In this document: piece after piece, positions 55,359-63,360 of the stretch
Position numbering within the stretch: position 1 is the first letter of the stretch
Layout of the letters: the number at the start of each line of letters is the position of its first letter
IMG/VR virus record: IMGVR_UViG_3300019458_000027
Location: 40,919 to 104,918 of that record
Reading direction: 5' to 3' (one strand)
Length of the DNA stretch: 64,000 bases
From: a virus
Position numbers and translations under genes: made by a program
The notes under the pieces: model-generated
What the model was told of the DNA's origin: nothing
The model's input: only the letters and a program-made list of their open reading frames with translations
The model's database searches: none

Positions 55359-56231
55359 TTAGAAATTTCCTTCGGCAACTTGCAAACAAGTTAAGCCCTG
55401 CTCCCTCCACATATCGACCACCCGTTGACGATCATCAAACACGCACAGGATATTATACTTCCCCCTAAGAAAGCTGTCGTAGATGGCTTTCTTAACAATG
55501 TCGTCTCTTCGGTGGTCGTTTGTGCGGCGCATAAGAAGGGTTGCCGTCGGTATACCGTTCTTTTTTAACCAATTTACCGTCTGCTCCCTATATTTGTGCT
55601 CCCGTCCGGAAACGAAGATAAGCTTTCTGCTTGGGCCTAAGAGCATACTACCCACCACTCGCCAAACGGGTTCGTTGAGACTATCTTCCTCGCATCGGCT
55701 ATGATCATAAGGGCTTCTATCTCCTTTCAGAGCCAAAGTACCGTCAATGTCGCAGATAATGGCATCCGGAAGATTAGGGTCATACTGGACAGGAACGGCC
55801 ACACCCGATTGCAGACGGTTCTCCCCTTTAAGGTATTTGTTGTGCATTCTAATTATGGGTTCGGACCCGATAGGATTAGTTCTCTTTTTGTCCCGTTCAA
55901 TACACTCTTCTAGAGGAACGTCAAAGAACTTTACTTCCACCGTGGCCCCAAACTTCCTGGCAATTCCTTTGATTTGCTTCTCGTGCCACGGGTCAAGATT
56001 TGTGTCGTCAATGATAACGTCTTTTCCAAATTCCAAGAAGACGGATAGTAGCCGATCCCTAGCCACAACAATCAGCTTCTCGTCCTCGGCATGCCAACGT
56101 CCGTCGTCAACCATAGCCCGGAGATCGTCTTTGTTGATTCTTTTATATTTACCAGGGAAGTCGGCAAGGAGTTTCCTGGCATAGGTACTCTTACCAGAAC
56201 CAGGAAGGCCCTTAAGGATTAGAACGTTCAT
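55359..56231 (-). CDS. pnkP: Polynucleotide kinase 3'-phosphatase
   Basis: The 290-residue protein has a kinase half with P-loop LKGLPGSGKSTYARK at the N-terminus and VIIDDTNLDPWHE, and a phosphatase half with HAD motif CDIDGTLALKGD (about residue 170), FVSGREHKYREQT and a late VFDDRQRVVD. This is the T4 Pnkp order. It heals broken nucleic acid ends for the RNA or DNA ligase encoded nearby. The start is at 56231, overlapping the upstream stop as ATGA. Confidence 0.9.
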   Translation of the reverse strand: MNVLILKGLPGSGKSTYARKLLADFPGKYKRINKDDLRAMVDDGRWHAEDEKLIVVARDRLLSVFLEFGKDVIIDDTNLDPWHEKQIKGIARKFGATVEVKFFDVPLEECIERDKKRTNPIGSEPIIRMHNKYLKGENRLQSGVAVPVQYDPNLPDAIICDIDGTLALKGDRSPYDHSRCEEDSLNEPVWRVVGSMLLGPSRKLIFVSGREHKYREQTVNWLKKNGIPTATLLMRRTNDHRRDDIVKKAIYDSFLRGKYNILCVFDDRQRVVDMWREQGLTCLQVAEGNF

Positions 56232-56776
56232 ATTTTCACCAGCAATGTTAAATACTCTAGGGCGTAAACATTGCTCCATGCGTCCCAAAGAGCGTGATGT
56301 TGACTAAGGTTAGGAAGCTTCTCATGGGTCTTTCTGCTCATATAGTCGAAACCATCCTTCCTAATATCATAAAACGATCTTCCTGTAGATTGGGCTATCC
56401 CAAATATGAAACCAGTAAGGTCAAACACCCGTCGCTCTAAATGGGAGGAGGTTATAGGCAAATCTCGATGGATGAACTTCATATCGAAGTACCCAATACC
56501 CCTCCCCATGGCAATATATTTCCCCTCTCCCAACCATTGAGCTATTTCTTTGTCCATTTCCTCTAGAGTAGGGAGATTCTTGTCGTCCAACTGGTCAATA
56601 GTGATACTGTTCACCTTCATGGATTCGGGTTTGATGAACAGACCGTTTCGGAACTTGGCTTGACGGTAGAAATTCTCGCCGGTGGCCAACTTCACCAATC
56701 CTATGGAGAGTAATACCCCATCCAAGTCGGAACTGCTGGTCTCTATGTCCAGCGAAAGTATTCTGTCGGTGTCCAT
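56228..56776 (-). CDS. DnaQ-like 3'-5' exonuclease
   Basis: The 182-residue protein starts MDTDRILSLDIETSSSDLDG behind AAGGAG. DIET is ExoI; RGIGYFDMKFIHRD is ExoII-like; QHHALWDAWSNVYA is ExoIII. It may proofread or degrade host DNA. The frame is open to 56857 and a start there overlapping the upstream stop is an alternative. Confidence 0.75.
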   Translation of the reverse strand: MDTDRILSLDIETSSSDLDGVLLSIGLVKLATGENFYRQAKFRNGLFIKPESMKVNSITIDQLDDKNLPTLEEMDKEIAQWLGEGKYIAMGRGIGYFDMKFIHRDLPITSSHLERRVFDLTGFIFGIAQSTGRSFYDIRKDGFDYMSRKTHEKLPNLSQHHALWDAWSNVYALEYLTLLVKI

Positions 56777-56849
56777 CGGCTTCTCCTTACCGGTTCTCTG
56801 TGGCCCCTTGGCGGCGTCCTTGCCCTCGGAGTATTCTGGAGACATTGGG

Positions 56850-57662
56850 CTAGCCATTAAGGTAGCTACCCATACTCTGGAGGTATTTCATCGCTTCATG
56901 GGATTCGTAGTCCTCCCAAAGGTACGGAAGGATACCGCAATTCAGAACCCCGTACCGTGCCTCCCTAGATTTTACCCCGAACACCCACTTCAAAAAAGCG
57001 GAATAGATAGCGTCGGGATACTTCTTTCGGCTCCGAATCGTTTCCAACAGCACCTTGCAATGCCCCAAATCTCTAGCTTTGAACTTGGTATCATATGGTC
57101 GGTTATACCTGCTCTTGAAAAACTCCCCAAAAGATTCGTAGATGGTATATGGTACTATGGTATCCCCTACCTTAGCTTCTAGCTTTGGCTTGTTTTTCAT
57201 AAGCTGCCCTAAGTCCACCCCCACTGGAACTCTAGAAACGATCTCGGCAAGGGTAGTTTCCCTTGGTGGTAATCCAAGTGCTCTAACAATATCATAGTAT
57301 GCCGAACCCGGATTAGGAATCCACTGTTTCCATAGAGGATTAAAGATGTACACCTTCTTGGCTATCACAACATAGACCAATGGACTCCATCTAGCGGTTA
57401 ACCGTTCCTTTTGCTTCTTGGGGTCGGCTTCGATGGTTTCAACGAAAACCACCCCCTTATTTAACAACCGCTCCAATGAATCCTGGACGGCCCCCACGTC
57501 AGGCAGGTCAATGTACGCTCTGAGGGTCGTGGTCGTGATTTGGTGGAGATTCGACTTGATACCACTATCCAGATATGAGGTAACCAACACTAGGGCGAGA
57601 TTCAAGTCCTCTCTACGAAGCCCCAACAATATTAGAGCATTGAGAAGAAATCCTTGTGTCAT
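56850..57662 (-). CDS. Hypothetical protein, winged-helix N-terminus, 270 aa
   Basis: Residues 1-75 look like a winged helix (LHQITTTTLRAYIDLPDVGA, VQDSLERLLNKGVVFV), as in replication initiators or transcription regulators. The remainder is mixed, with VYVVIAKKVYIFNPLWKQW and a helical C-terminus. It lies between the sigma-like gene and the exonuclease. A DNA-binding role is inferred. Confidence 0.6.
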   Translation of the reverse strand: MTQGFLLNALILLGLRREDLNLALVLVTSYLDSGIKSNLHQITTTTLRAYIDLPDVGAVQDSLERLLNKGVVFVETIEADPKKQKERLTARWSPLVYVVIAKKVYIFNPLWKQWIPNPGSAYYDIVRALGLPPRETTLAEIVSRVPVGVDLGQLMKNKPKLEAKVGDTIVPYTIYESFGEFFKSRYNRPYDTKFKARDLGHCKVLLETIRSRKKYPDAIYSAFLKWVFGVKSREARYGVLNCGILPYLWEDYESHEAMKYLQSMGSYLNG

Positions 57663-57719
57663 TTTAATGAATCCCGTATGACCATTTATGACAAAACCGA
57701 CACCACCACCGTCTAACTT

Positions 57720-58454
57720 TCATCGTGCCAACCGCTTTCTCATCAACTGATAGAAAGCACGGCGATCGGGTCGGGTTCGGATTCCGGCTTCTCTCAAAGC
57801 TTGGTGAGTATTCATCCCACTAAGGATATTGAGGACGGCTTTCTGATAGGAGATAGCTAACCCGCCAATCCACCGTAGAACCTGCTCCCGATCTTCCAAA
57901 GCATCCCTAGGGGTTTGATGCTTATCAATAAAGAACCTAGATTCTTCTGCCTCTGTCAATTCTCCTTCTTGGGTGCTTTCGTCCTTTTCCAAAATCCACT
58001 CAACAGATCGTGGGGGGAACAGAGGTCGTCTGAGAAGCTTCCCAAACTCTTTCATTTTCCCTCTCTTGTTCTTCCTCATCATTCCAACAATATTGTATAT
58101 GGACGGTTTGCTGAAAAAGTCGGAAGCCATCCTATTGTGCACGGCCGTCCAAAACAGATTGAGGAAACTGGAAACCGTTGGGTCGTACTTGACCATAATC
58201 CTGGTCAAGACTATAGTAAGAAGATAGTCAATGTACTCATCCTGTTCGGCTTGGGTCAGCCCCCCATCTTCCTCAGATTTGAACTTCCCTTTGTTTCCAA
58301 GCTCTTTCCTAATGCGAGATTCCAACAGAGGAATGAGCTTTTTAAGATAGGCCTCGTCTCCCGTTGTCTTAAATTTCTTCGCTAGTTCGTTCACTTCCTC
58401 GGCTCTAGTTTTCTGAGATTTGCTCAGACGAGGCACAGCGTCATAATTCTCCAT
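57720..58454 (-). CDS. Sigma factor-like protein
   Basis: The 244-residue protein has a region 2-like segment (LTRIMVKYDPTVSSFLNLFW, then RMASDFF) and a C-terminal helical domain YQKAVLNILSGMNTHQALRE, the expected position of region 4. The pattern Y-D-P...F..L....V.NRM.D is typical of sigma-70 region 2. It probably directs host RNA polymerase to phage promoters. A partner may be the region 4-only protein at 22945-23364. Confidence 0.65.
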   Translation of the reverse strand: MENYDAVPRLSKSQKTRAEEVNELAKKFKTTGDEAYLKKLIPLLESRIRKELGNKGKFKSEEDGGLTQAEQDEYIDYLLTIVLTRIMVKYDPTVSSFLNLFWTAVHNRMASDFFSKPSIYNIVGMMRKNKRGKMKEFGKLLRRPLFPPRSVEWILEKDESTQEGELTEAEESRFFIDKHQTPRDALEDREQVLRWIGGLAISYQKAVLNILSGMNTHQALREAGIRTRPDRRAFYQLMRKRLAR

Positions 58455-58469
58455 GTTAAATACTCCTAA

Positions 58470-58634
58470 TCAGAAAGAATCGGTTAGCTTCTGTAAATCT
58501 GTACGTAAGCTCGTCAGCAATCTGGTGGTGAGGGTCGTGTTGATCATCAAATCACCATCTTCGTTCAACTTGATAAGATCATCAAGTCTAGCCAATTGAG
58601 CAACCAGCAATGCTTTCTTTTCGCTGTCATTCAT
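58470..58634 (-). CDS. Small helical protein, 54 aa
   Basis: MNDSEKKALLVAQLARLDDL begins a helix-rich protein; a GGAGG site supports the start, and the ATG overlaps the membrane protein stop upstream. No family is recognised. Confidence 0.6.
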   Translation of the reverse strand: MNDSEKKALLVAQLARLDDLIKLNEDGDLMINTTLTTRLLTSLRTDLQKLTDSF

Positions 58635-58828
58635 TTTAATGCCTCCGCTATAGCAGACAATAGAACCAAAAACCCAAAGATCACCAAAGTCAGAACGAGA
58701 GGACCCCACAACGGGACCGTAATCCACCACCAACTCCAGTGAATTACTCCCACCAGCTTGAGCACTAAGAAAATAAGGAACAGCACCCCGCCAAAACCCA
58801 TGTTAGGCCCCTCCACTTTAATGCTCAT
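58631..58828 (-). CDS. Small membrane protein, 65 aa
   Basis: Two hydrophobic helices are visible: GVLFLIFLVLKLVGVIHWSW and VPLWGPLVLTLVIFGFLVLL. This two-helix small protein type recurs in phage early regions without a known role. Confidence 0.65.
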   Translation of the reverse strand: MSIKVEGPNMGFGGVLFLIFLVLKLVGVIHWSWWWITVPLWGPLVLTLVIFGFLVLLSAIAEALK

Positions 58829-59100
58829 TTTCGTCTCCCATTGCTAATTCGAATCCTACGAAGCAACTCTCTCCGTTCGTCCTCCACCTTGTTCGGATTG
58901 ACACCGAAGTATTCCTCTAGAAGCTTCTGAACAGTATACCCTGTCGGCCAATACCCCTGTTCACCCTCCACCCGTTCAAGAGTGCAAAGACTAATATGCT
59001 TCTCTTCTTTTAACCAGTAAAGAAAGTCCCCGATTTTTTGACTATCTTTTGAAACACTAACCAGCTTATTACAAGCTCTCAAGTCCTTAGTCTTGATCAT
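58825..59100 (-). CDS. Hypothetical protein, 91 aa
   Basis: The start MIKTKDLRACNKLVSVSKDS overlaps the upstream stop. The middle reads LYWLKEEKHISLCTLERVEG and the C-terminus is helical and basic (VEDERRELLRRIRISNGRRK). No family is recognised. Confidence 0.6.
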   Translation of the reverse strand: MIKTKDLRACNKLVSVSKDSQKIGDFLYWLKEEKHISLCTLERVEGEQGYWPTGYTVQKLLEEYFGVNPNKVEDERRELLRRIRISNGRRK

Positions 59101-59509
59101 CGGGTGGATTACCTCCCTCTGTGCCATCACAGAACGTGCATCCCTTCCCCGTAACAGATGGTTCAAATCCAGTAGACTTGCATTCAAGACAGAGATAAGT
59201 ACCCTCTGTAGGAAAGTCCTTATCCTCCATGCCAGGAATGAACCTAATACCATATTCCACAATGGGACAGAAATCATCTTCCATTATTGCCTGGTACTTC
59301 CTATCGGCCTCTACCAACGCCTCTTCCCTCGTTGAAAACACCTTGCTATCGTGAAAGTAGTCATAGACTACTTTGGGATTTAGTTCGGCTCGTTCTCCCC
59401 ATTTACCGTCCTCGCCTTGCCACCAATTCAGATTCTCAATGGCTTGGGCATGAGTAACCCTGAATCCGTCTTTGGTTTGAAGAATGTAAATCCCGTTGTC
59501 GGCACTCAT
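59087..59509 (-). CDS. Conserved phage protein with C-terminal zinc pair, 140 aa
   Basis: The start MSADNGIYILQTKDGFRVTH follows GGAGG and is recognisable: this opening recurs in many phage early proteins of unknown function. The C-terminal part has CLECKSTGF and CTFCDGTE, a zinc ribbon. The function has not been established for the family. Confidence 0.7.
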   Translation of the reverse strand: MSADNGIYILQTKDGFRVTHAQAIENLNWWQGEDGKWGERAELNPKVVYDYFHDSKVFSTREEALVEADRKYQAIMEDDFCPIVEYGIRFIPGMEDKDFPTEGTYLCLECKSTGFEPSVTGKGCTFCDGTEGGNPPDDQD

Positions 59510-59685
59510 CGAAATACCTCCGTTTTTCTGCACCAAATGATTCTAGTCGGCCCAAAGGCAACACCCCAATGGGTAATAGCCCCGCCTCTATCAAAGTAGA
59601 ATAGCCAATTTGTAAAATCCAAAACAAGAAGCAACCGTCCTACCTGTAAATTCCAACTTTCCAATATGTGTCGTAGACGAATCAT
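59506..59685 (-). CDS. Small hydrophobic protein, 59 aa
   Basis: MIRLRHILESWNLQVGRLLL begins the protein, followed by VLDFTNWLFYFDRGGAITHW. It overlaps both neighbours as ATGA. It is aromatic-rich and may be membrane-associated. Confidence 0.55.
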   Translation of the reverse strand: MIRLRHILESWNLQVGRLLLVLDFTNWLFYFDRGGAITHWGVAFGPTRIIWCRKTEVFR

Positions 59686-59957
59686 TTCTTTTCTCCTTTA
59701 ATACCCTTCCACAATTGTTTATCAGTCATGGTATGAATATCAATGATCTCATCCAAAGAGATCGGTTCAGAAGGAACACCCGTCGGTTTCGGTTCCTTAG
59801 GGAGAATCCTAGCCGAAGAGGTTTTACCCTTCTCGTTAAGAGCATCCTGCACCATTTCCGTCGGGAGATCGAGATATCGTCCAATTCTTTCACTATCCCA
59901 TTTCTCCCTCGCCAACATCTTAATCCGAGCTATGGTCTCTTTTGGCAGTTGGCCCAT
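59682..59957 (-). CDS. Helix-turn-helix protein, 91 aa
   Basis: The first 40 residues form a resolvase-type HTH (PKETIARIKMLAREKWDSER, IGRYLDLPTEMVQDALN). The C-terminal part is a Pro-rich linker and a short helix. It is a candidate early transcription regulator. Confidence 0.65.
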   Translation of the reverse strand: MGQLPKETIARIKMLAREKWDSERIGRYLDLPTEMVQDALNEKGKTSSARILPKEPKPTGVPSEPISLDEIIDIHTMTDKQLWKGIKGEKK

Positions 59958-59958
59958 T

Positions 59959-60106
59959 TTAGTCCCCTCCGAATAGGTCTTTCCATCGATATTTTACCCT
60001 AATACCAACCGTGTGATCTCCGTTCTTGTTGTCTTGGTAATTGTAAAAGGTCTCTACCCGATAGCATGAAAGTAGCGGTCAGCAGCATAAACGCTAATTG
60101 CCTCAT
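59959..60106 (-). pseudogene. Lipoprotein-like gene with a one-base frame break
   Basis: An AAGGAG site and ATG open MRQLAFMLL, a signal peptide start. In the +1 frame the next residues are PLLSCYRVETFYNYQDNKNG, a lipobox (LLSC) plus a protein-like mature part ending RWKDLFGGD. In the starting frame the C is lost and the ORF ends after 35 residues. A +1 shift near the CTGCTGACC sequence would restore a lipoprotein of about 47 residues. It may be a sequencing indel, a decayed gene or programmed shifting. Confidence 0.45.
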
Positions 60107-60298
60107 TCAAATCTCCTTTCTGACCACCATTTGATAGACTTCAAGATACTGACTAAGTATTTCAGAGTTGGGGGCGTAAACTCGCCTAAGAGAGTCCTCA
60201 ACTCCCTCCAGTCCACGCTCCTTGGCGTAATGCCTGATTTGTTCAGCCATCTGCCGTTGAACGTCCATCTTAATTCTGCCCTCAAGAAATTCATCCAT
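60107..60298 (-). CDS. Small helical protein, 63 aa
   Basis: MDEFLEGRIKMDVQRQMAEQ begins a helix-rich protein with SEILSQYLEVYQMVV near the end. An overlapping frame at 60103-60294 reads less like protein. No family is recognised. Confidence 0.6.
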   Translation of the reverse strand: MDEFLEGRIKMDVQRQMAEQIRHYAKERGLEGVEDSLRRVYAPNSEILSQYLEVYQMVVRKEI

Positions 60299-60773
60299 TA
60301 TGGTAGCTCATGATCTGATCGTTGTACTTGTTAATGAACCGTCTCTTTTGGGCAACCGTCTCGGCCGTCTCAGCCAACTTATCGGCTTTTTTCACCCAAT
60401 CCGACACGAACCCATTAGCTTCCTCGTTGTAAATCCGTCGAATCCTAATCTTTAAGTCGTCGAAAACAAGGCAATCGGCTTGCTCGTCATATGCCACAAC
60501 GTCCAAGCCAAATCGTTTCGCACACACCCCGCCGATCTGCACCCACTGATGGGTTGTGTGGTTCACAGCATAATAAGATTTGAGCAACCTCTCGTCGTGG
60601 CAACGATCGCAAACCTTAATCCCCGATTCATCTTTGTTGTGGGTAACCAACCGATCATAACCAGCAGGAGCAGAATCAGCAAGCTCCCATCCTTTATCGG
60701 GGTTCAAATCAAACTCGGCTTCAACCCGAACGACATGGGCACCCCGCCCAACCAAAACCGCAGAATCGGCCAT
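60291..60773 (-). CDS. Zinc-binding hypothetical protein, 160 aa
   Basis: The start MADSAVLVGRGAHVVRVEAE lies 24 bases after the -10 of promoter P2, with GGAGGG upstream. Central CDRCHDERLLKSYYAVN and a further GGVCAKRFGL give a Cys/His site. The C-terminal half is helical. The frame is open to 60839, but that part contains the promoter. Function is unknown. Confidence 0.7.
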   Translation of the reverse strand: MADSAVLVGRGAHVVRVEAEFDLNPDKGWELADSAPAGYDRLVTHNKDESGIKVCDRCHDERLLKSYYAVNHTTHQWVQIGGVCAKRFGLDVVAYDEQADCLVFDDLKIRIRRIYNEEANGFVSDWVKKADKLAETAETVAQKRRFINKYNDQIMSYHNG

Positions 60774-60796
60774 GTCCTCGCCCTCCTTTACCGGAA

Positions 60797-60826
60797 AGTG
60801 TACCACACCGAGGGTGTCTTTGTCAA
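60797..60826 (-). promoter_or_regulatory. Promoter P2, same family as P1
   Basis: TTGACA (60821-60826), 18 bases, TACACT (60797-60802), with TGTGG just before the -10 and TTCCGGT just after. It serves the gene at 60291-60773. Confidence 0.8.
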
Positions 60827-60835
60827 GGTTCTCGT

Positions 60836-61723
60836 TCAACTGATATCCCTCTCGTCTCGAAGTCCCACGAAAACGGGGAACCGTGGCACGTCCTTAACCC
60901 CATAGGGCTGAAACTTGAACTTTAGGAGCTTACCCTTAAGAGTGTTCCTAACTTTCCAAAGGGAAACTCGCTGTTCCTCGGTTAGTCCAGTGCCGACACT
61001 AAACTGATTTGAAAACTCTTTTGACTTCACCAAGAAAGCTCCCAATGCTCCAGTTGGAACCATGTTTTCCTGGTGAGAGCTTCTCTCGGTTCTGCCGAAG
61101 GCGTCCTTTTTGGCTTCATTCGCATTGTGCATCCTTTCCTCAAAGCCAACGATCTCTGCCTCGGCGTCCTCGAACCGCTTTAATTTCAACAGATATCCTT
61201 CCTTTTCTGAGCTGCGCCCACACTTGTATGGACTGTTCGGGGTACGAAGCATAATACCTTCGTACCCATCTGCCAAGCATTGCTTCTCGAATGCCAGCAA
61301 CTCTTTCTCATTATTAATTGGCACAGGCAGAATCAGACGATATGATTCCGCTGGTGCTGTTATTTTCAAAGACATGGTGTACAAGTCTTTCGTTCTCTGC
61401 AGATATGGAACGTCAAGATTCCCCTTGACGTAATCGAAGATGTAGTACACCACAGAGGGCTTCCCATCTTCGCTCATCACAGCATGGGTTACCTCCTGAA
61501 ACGTGGTGTTCTCCACCATTAATTCACCATCCACACCATCAGGGAAATGCTTCTCCACCATTTCCCTAGAGTGCTGATTTGGGATTGGCTTGAACGATCG
61601 AGATACCGCCTTCCCGTCAATCTTCAAGCACCGAATCCCATCCAACTTTGGGGTAGCCCACACAGGGTACTTTATGTCGGCTATCGCCCCAACTTTCCCC
61701 GCTAACATCGGTTTCGTGATCAT
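60836..61723 (-). CDS. ATP-dependent DNA ligase, T7-like
   Basis: The 295-residue protein has motif I ATPKLDGIRCLK (Lys near residue 26), DGELMV (motif III-like), GYEGIMLRTPN (motif IV) and LLKLKRFEDAEAEIVGFEE (motif V and the link to the OB domain). Compact ligases of this size are typical of phages. It seals nicks during replication. It lies just upstream of the promoter P2. Confidence 0.9.
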   Translation of the reverse strand: MITKPMLAGKVGAIADIKYPVWATPKLDGIRCLKIDGKAVSRSFKPIPNQHSREMVEKHFPDGVDGELMVENTTFQEVTHAVMSEDGKPSVVYYIFDYVKGNLDVPYLQRTKDLYTMSLKITAPAESYRLILPVPINNEKELLAFEKQCLADGYEGIMLRTPNSPYKCGRSSEKEGYLLKLKRFEDAEAEIVGFEERMHNANEAKKDAFGRTERSSHQENMVPTGALGAFLVKSKEFSNQFSVGTGLTEEQRVSLWKVRNTLKGKLLKFKFQPYGVKDVPRFPVFVGLRDERDIS

Positions 61724-61724
61724 T

Positions 61725-62366
61725 TTAGTCCATCACGTCCGTGTCGGTGTACCCACAACCAACCGAGAGACACCGAATGTCAATCCTAGCAACCTCCGGA
61801 CCAACTTTCTCCGAGGTTTGAATCACGGTGAATTTCTTACAATCGGGGCATTCATCACCCCTAATAGCCCGACGATCACCGAAAATCTTGCTCATTTCGG
61901 CTTGCCCCTGTAACTTAGCCCACTCCCTCTTGGAGAAGTCTTTCCGATTTAAAATCATGGACTTCTCAGGAACACCCTTGGGAGTCGTAATCAACTCCAA
62001 GGAATCCTGCGAAGTAACATCGGGAACCGTCGTTTTCCCAACCACCTTCTCCGTAGAGGGAGAAAGGTGGGATGGGGAGACTTTCCACCGTCTCCCGTCT
62101 GAACAATCGTCCAAGGAAACGGTTTTCAGATTGATCGTCTTGATCGTTCCCTGAATCATCGCTCCATACTTCGAGCTTCGGAATTGAACCCTCTGCCCAA
62201 CGTTAAACTTAACGAGGGCTTTTCGGGCTTCCTTAGTCTCGATATCACGGTATCGGGCTTTCAGCACGTCCCAAGCATTGAGAACCTGATCTTTGTCCCA
62301 CGTGCTAACCTCGTTCTCAAGCTTTGACAACCAATCGTGATCAACCAATCCGGCAATTGGTTTCAT
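61725..62366 (-). CDS. Hypothetical protein, barrel domain and zinc ribbon, 213 aa
   Basis: Residues 50-110 form a small beta barrel (FNVGQRVQFRSSKYGAMIQG) similar in pattern to KOW or Tudor folds, and the C-terminus has CPDCKKFTV and CLSVGCGY, a zinc ribbon. Between them lies a Thr/Pro-rich stretch. A nucleic-acid-binding role is suggested by the combination. Confidence 0.65.
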   Translation of the reverse strand: MKPIAGLVDHDWLSKLENEVSTWDKDQVLNAWDVLKARYRDIETKEARKALVKFNVGQRVQFRSSKYGAMIQGTIKTINLKTVSLDDCSDGRRWKVSPSHLSPSTEKVVGKTTVPDVTSQDSLELITTPKGVPEKSMILNRKDFSKREWAKLQGQAEMSKIFGDRRAIRGDECPDCKKFTVIQTSEKVGPEVARIDIRCLSVGCGYTDTDVMD

Positions 62367-62370
62367 CGGT

Positions 62371-62505
62371 TTACTCCTTTTGCTTCACTTGGTTAATGTC
62401 CACAACAACATGGGCGTTAACGTAAATCGGGTGTCTCGAATCACCCTGAATCACGGTAGCGCACCCCGACAACATCAGAACCCCAACCAACAGAAGGAGT
62501 CTCAT
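62371..62505 (-). CDS. Small lipoprotein, 44 aa
   Basis: MRLLLLVGVLMLSGCATVIQ begins with a hydrophobic signal and the lipobox LSGC; the mature part is 30 residues. ATG overlaps the upstream stop. The product is expected to be attached to a membrane after signal peptidase II cleavage. Small phage lipoproteins can block receptors or act as outer spanins; the latter is not supported by length. Confidence 0.65.
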   Translation of the reverse strand: MRLLLLVGVLMLSGCATVIQGDSRHPIYVNAHVVVDINQVKQKE

Positions 62506-62708
62506 CAAGCCAACCGAAACCCTTCTCCGTTCTTCATTCCAAACAACGCTCCAGCGTTGTTCCCTTCCTCATCTTGGGAAGGGTAAATCAGCGTTCCATC
62601 TTCCAGCACGATCACTGTGGCTGGCATATCCCAACCCTCGTATTCCATTTCCGCTTTCGTCTGAACCCGAATTTCTCTGATCTTCAATCCAACCATTGGG
62701 TGTTCCAT
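62505..62708 (-). CDS. Hypothetical protein under promoter P3, 67 aa
   Basis: The start MEHPMVGLKIREIRVQTKAE follows AAAGGAGGG. The rest is beta-like (PATVIVLEDGTLIYPSQDEE). The frame is open to 62777, but that part covers the promoter. No family is recognised. Confidence 0.65.
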   Translation of the reverse strand: MEHPMVGLKIREIRVQTKAEMEYEGWDMPATVIVLEDGTLIYPSQDEEGNNAGALFGMKNGEGFRLA

Positions 62709-62736
62709 TTTTAACCCTCCTTTATCTCCACCGGAA

Positions 62737-62765
62737 AGTGTACCACAGGGAAGGTTTCTCGTCAA
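62737..62765 (-). promoter_or_regulatory. Promoter P3, same family as P1 and P2
   Basis: TTGACG (62760-62765), 17 bases, TACACT (62737-62742), with CCGG upstream of -35, TGTGG before the -10 and TTCCGGTGGA after it, nearly identical to P1 and P2 at those positions. Confidence 0.8.
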
Positions 62766-62795
62766 CCGGTTGTACAATCTGCACAGGTTATAATC

Positions 62796-63044
62796 TTACA
62801 CCTTAAACTTTATGCCCGTACCGTTGCAACGAGGGCAGGGATGAGGGTCACCGTAATTATCATCTACCCATTTATCTCCATGGCATAGATCACAGACAAT
62901 TTCGGTTCGTTTAAATCCTTTCTTGGTTAGTTGATAGAGAATCTCCCCCTTCTCGCCAAGAATCATTTCAATCAGCCCTTGGTCAAGGAGATCGTTCAAG
63001 TCCTCGTCTAACGGTTGAAATTCGTCAGGATTTAGTCTTTCCAT
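62796..63044 (-). CDS. DnaJ-type zinc-finger protein, 82 aa
   Basis: The N-terminal 50 residues look like a winged-helix fragment (DLLDQGLIEMILGEKGEILY). CDLCHGDKW and CPRCNGTG at the C-terminus are the CxxCxG.G type of DnaJ zinc fingers. It may bind nucleic acid or unfolded protein. Confidence 0.65.
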   Translation of the reverse strand: MERLNPDEFQPLDEDLNDLLDQGLIEMILGEKGEILYQLTKKGFKRTEIVCDLCHGDKWVDDNYGDPHPCPRCNGTGIKFKV

Positions 63045-63360
63045 CTTTTTTGTTCCTAGTCCAGTCTCTTAGTTTGACTTCATCCCACGTATCTACGATG
63101 GCTTCTTCCAGACTAATTCCCCGTAGCGCACAATAGTTAGCTAGGAAAACAACAGCGTCCCCAATGGCGTCTTTGATGGCGTCGTCATGCTCAGCTATCG
63201 TTCCACGGATTCCCTGTTCTTGCTTTAAATGGGCGTGGCAAAGCTCTCCAATTTCCTCAACAACTCCAAGGAGAGGATGATAGGAATGCTTTCTTCCGAA
63301 GTTTTTAGAGGCCCATTTCTCTACTTCTTTCTGAAACTTGGTTAAGTTTAACGGTGTCAT
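63025..63360 (-). CDS. MazG-like nucleotide pyrophosphohydrolase, MazZ candidate
   Basis: The 111-residue protein has LGVVEEIGELCHAHLK near residue 30 (EEIGE metal ligands) and AIGDAVVFLANYCALRG near 70 (the second ExxD-type half), the all-alpha MazG fold. MazG-like enzymes hydrolyse NTPs to NMPs. In Z-genome phages MazZ converts dGTP to dGMP for PurZ, and this gene is a natural candidate. Ordinary MazG function in stress or nucleotide clean-up is not excluded. Confidence 0.75.
   Translation of the reverse strand: MTPLNLTKFQKEVEKWASKNFGRKHSYHPLLGVVEEIGELCHAHLKQEQGIRGTIAEHDDAIKDAIGDAVVFLANYCALRGISLEEAIVDTWDEVKLRDWTRNKKDGKTKS

Noticed and set aside
59140-59185. tRNA-like GTTCAAATCC T-loop
   Set aside because: It lies on the opposite strand of a coding gene and no cloverleaf can be built. 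No tRNA genes were seen.
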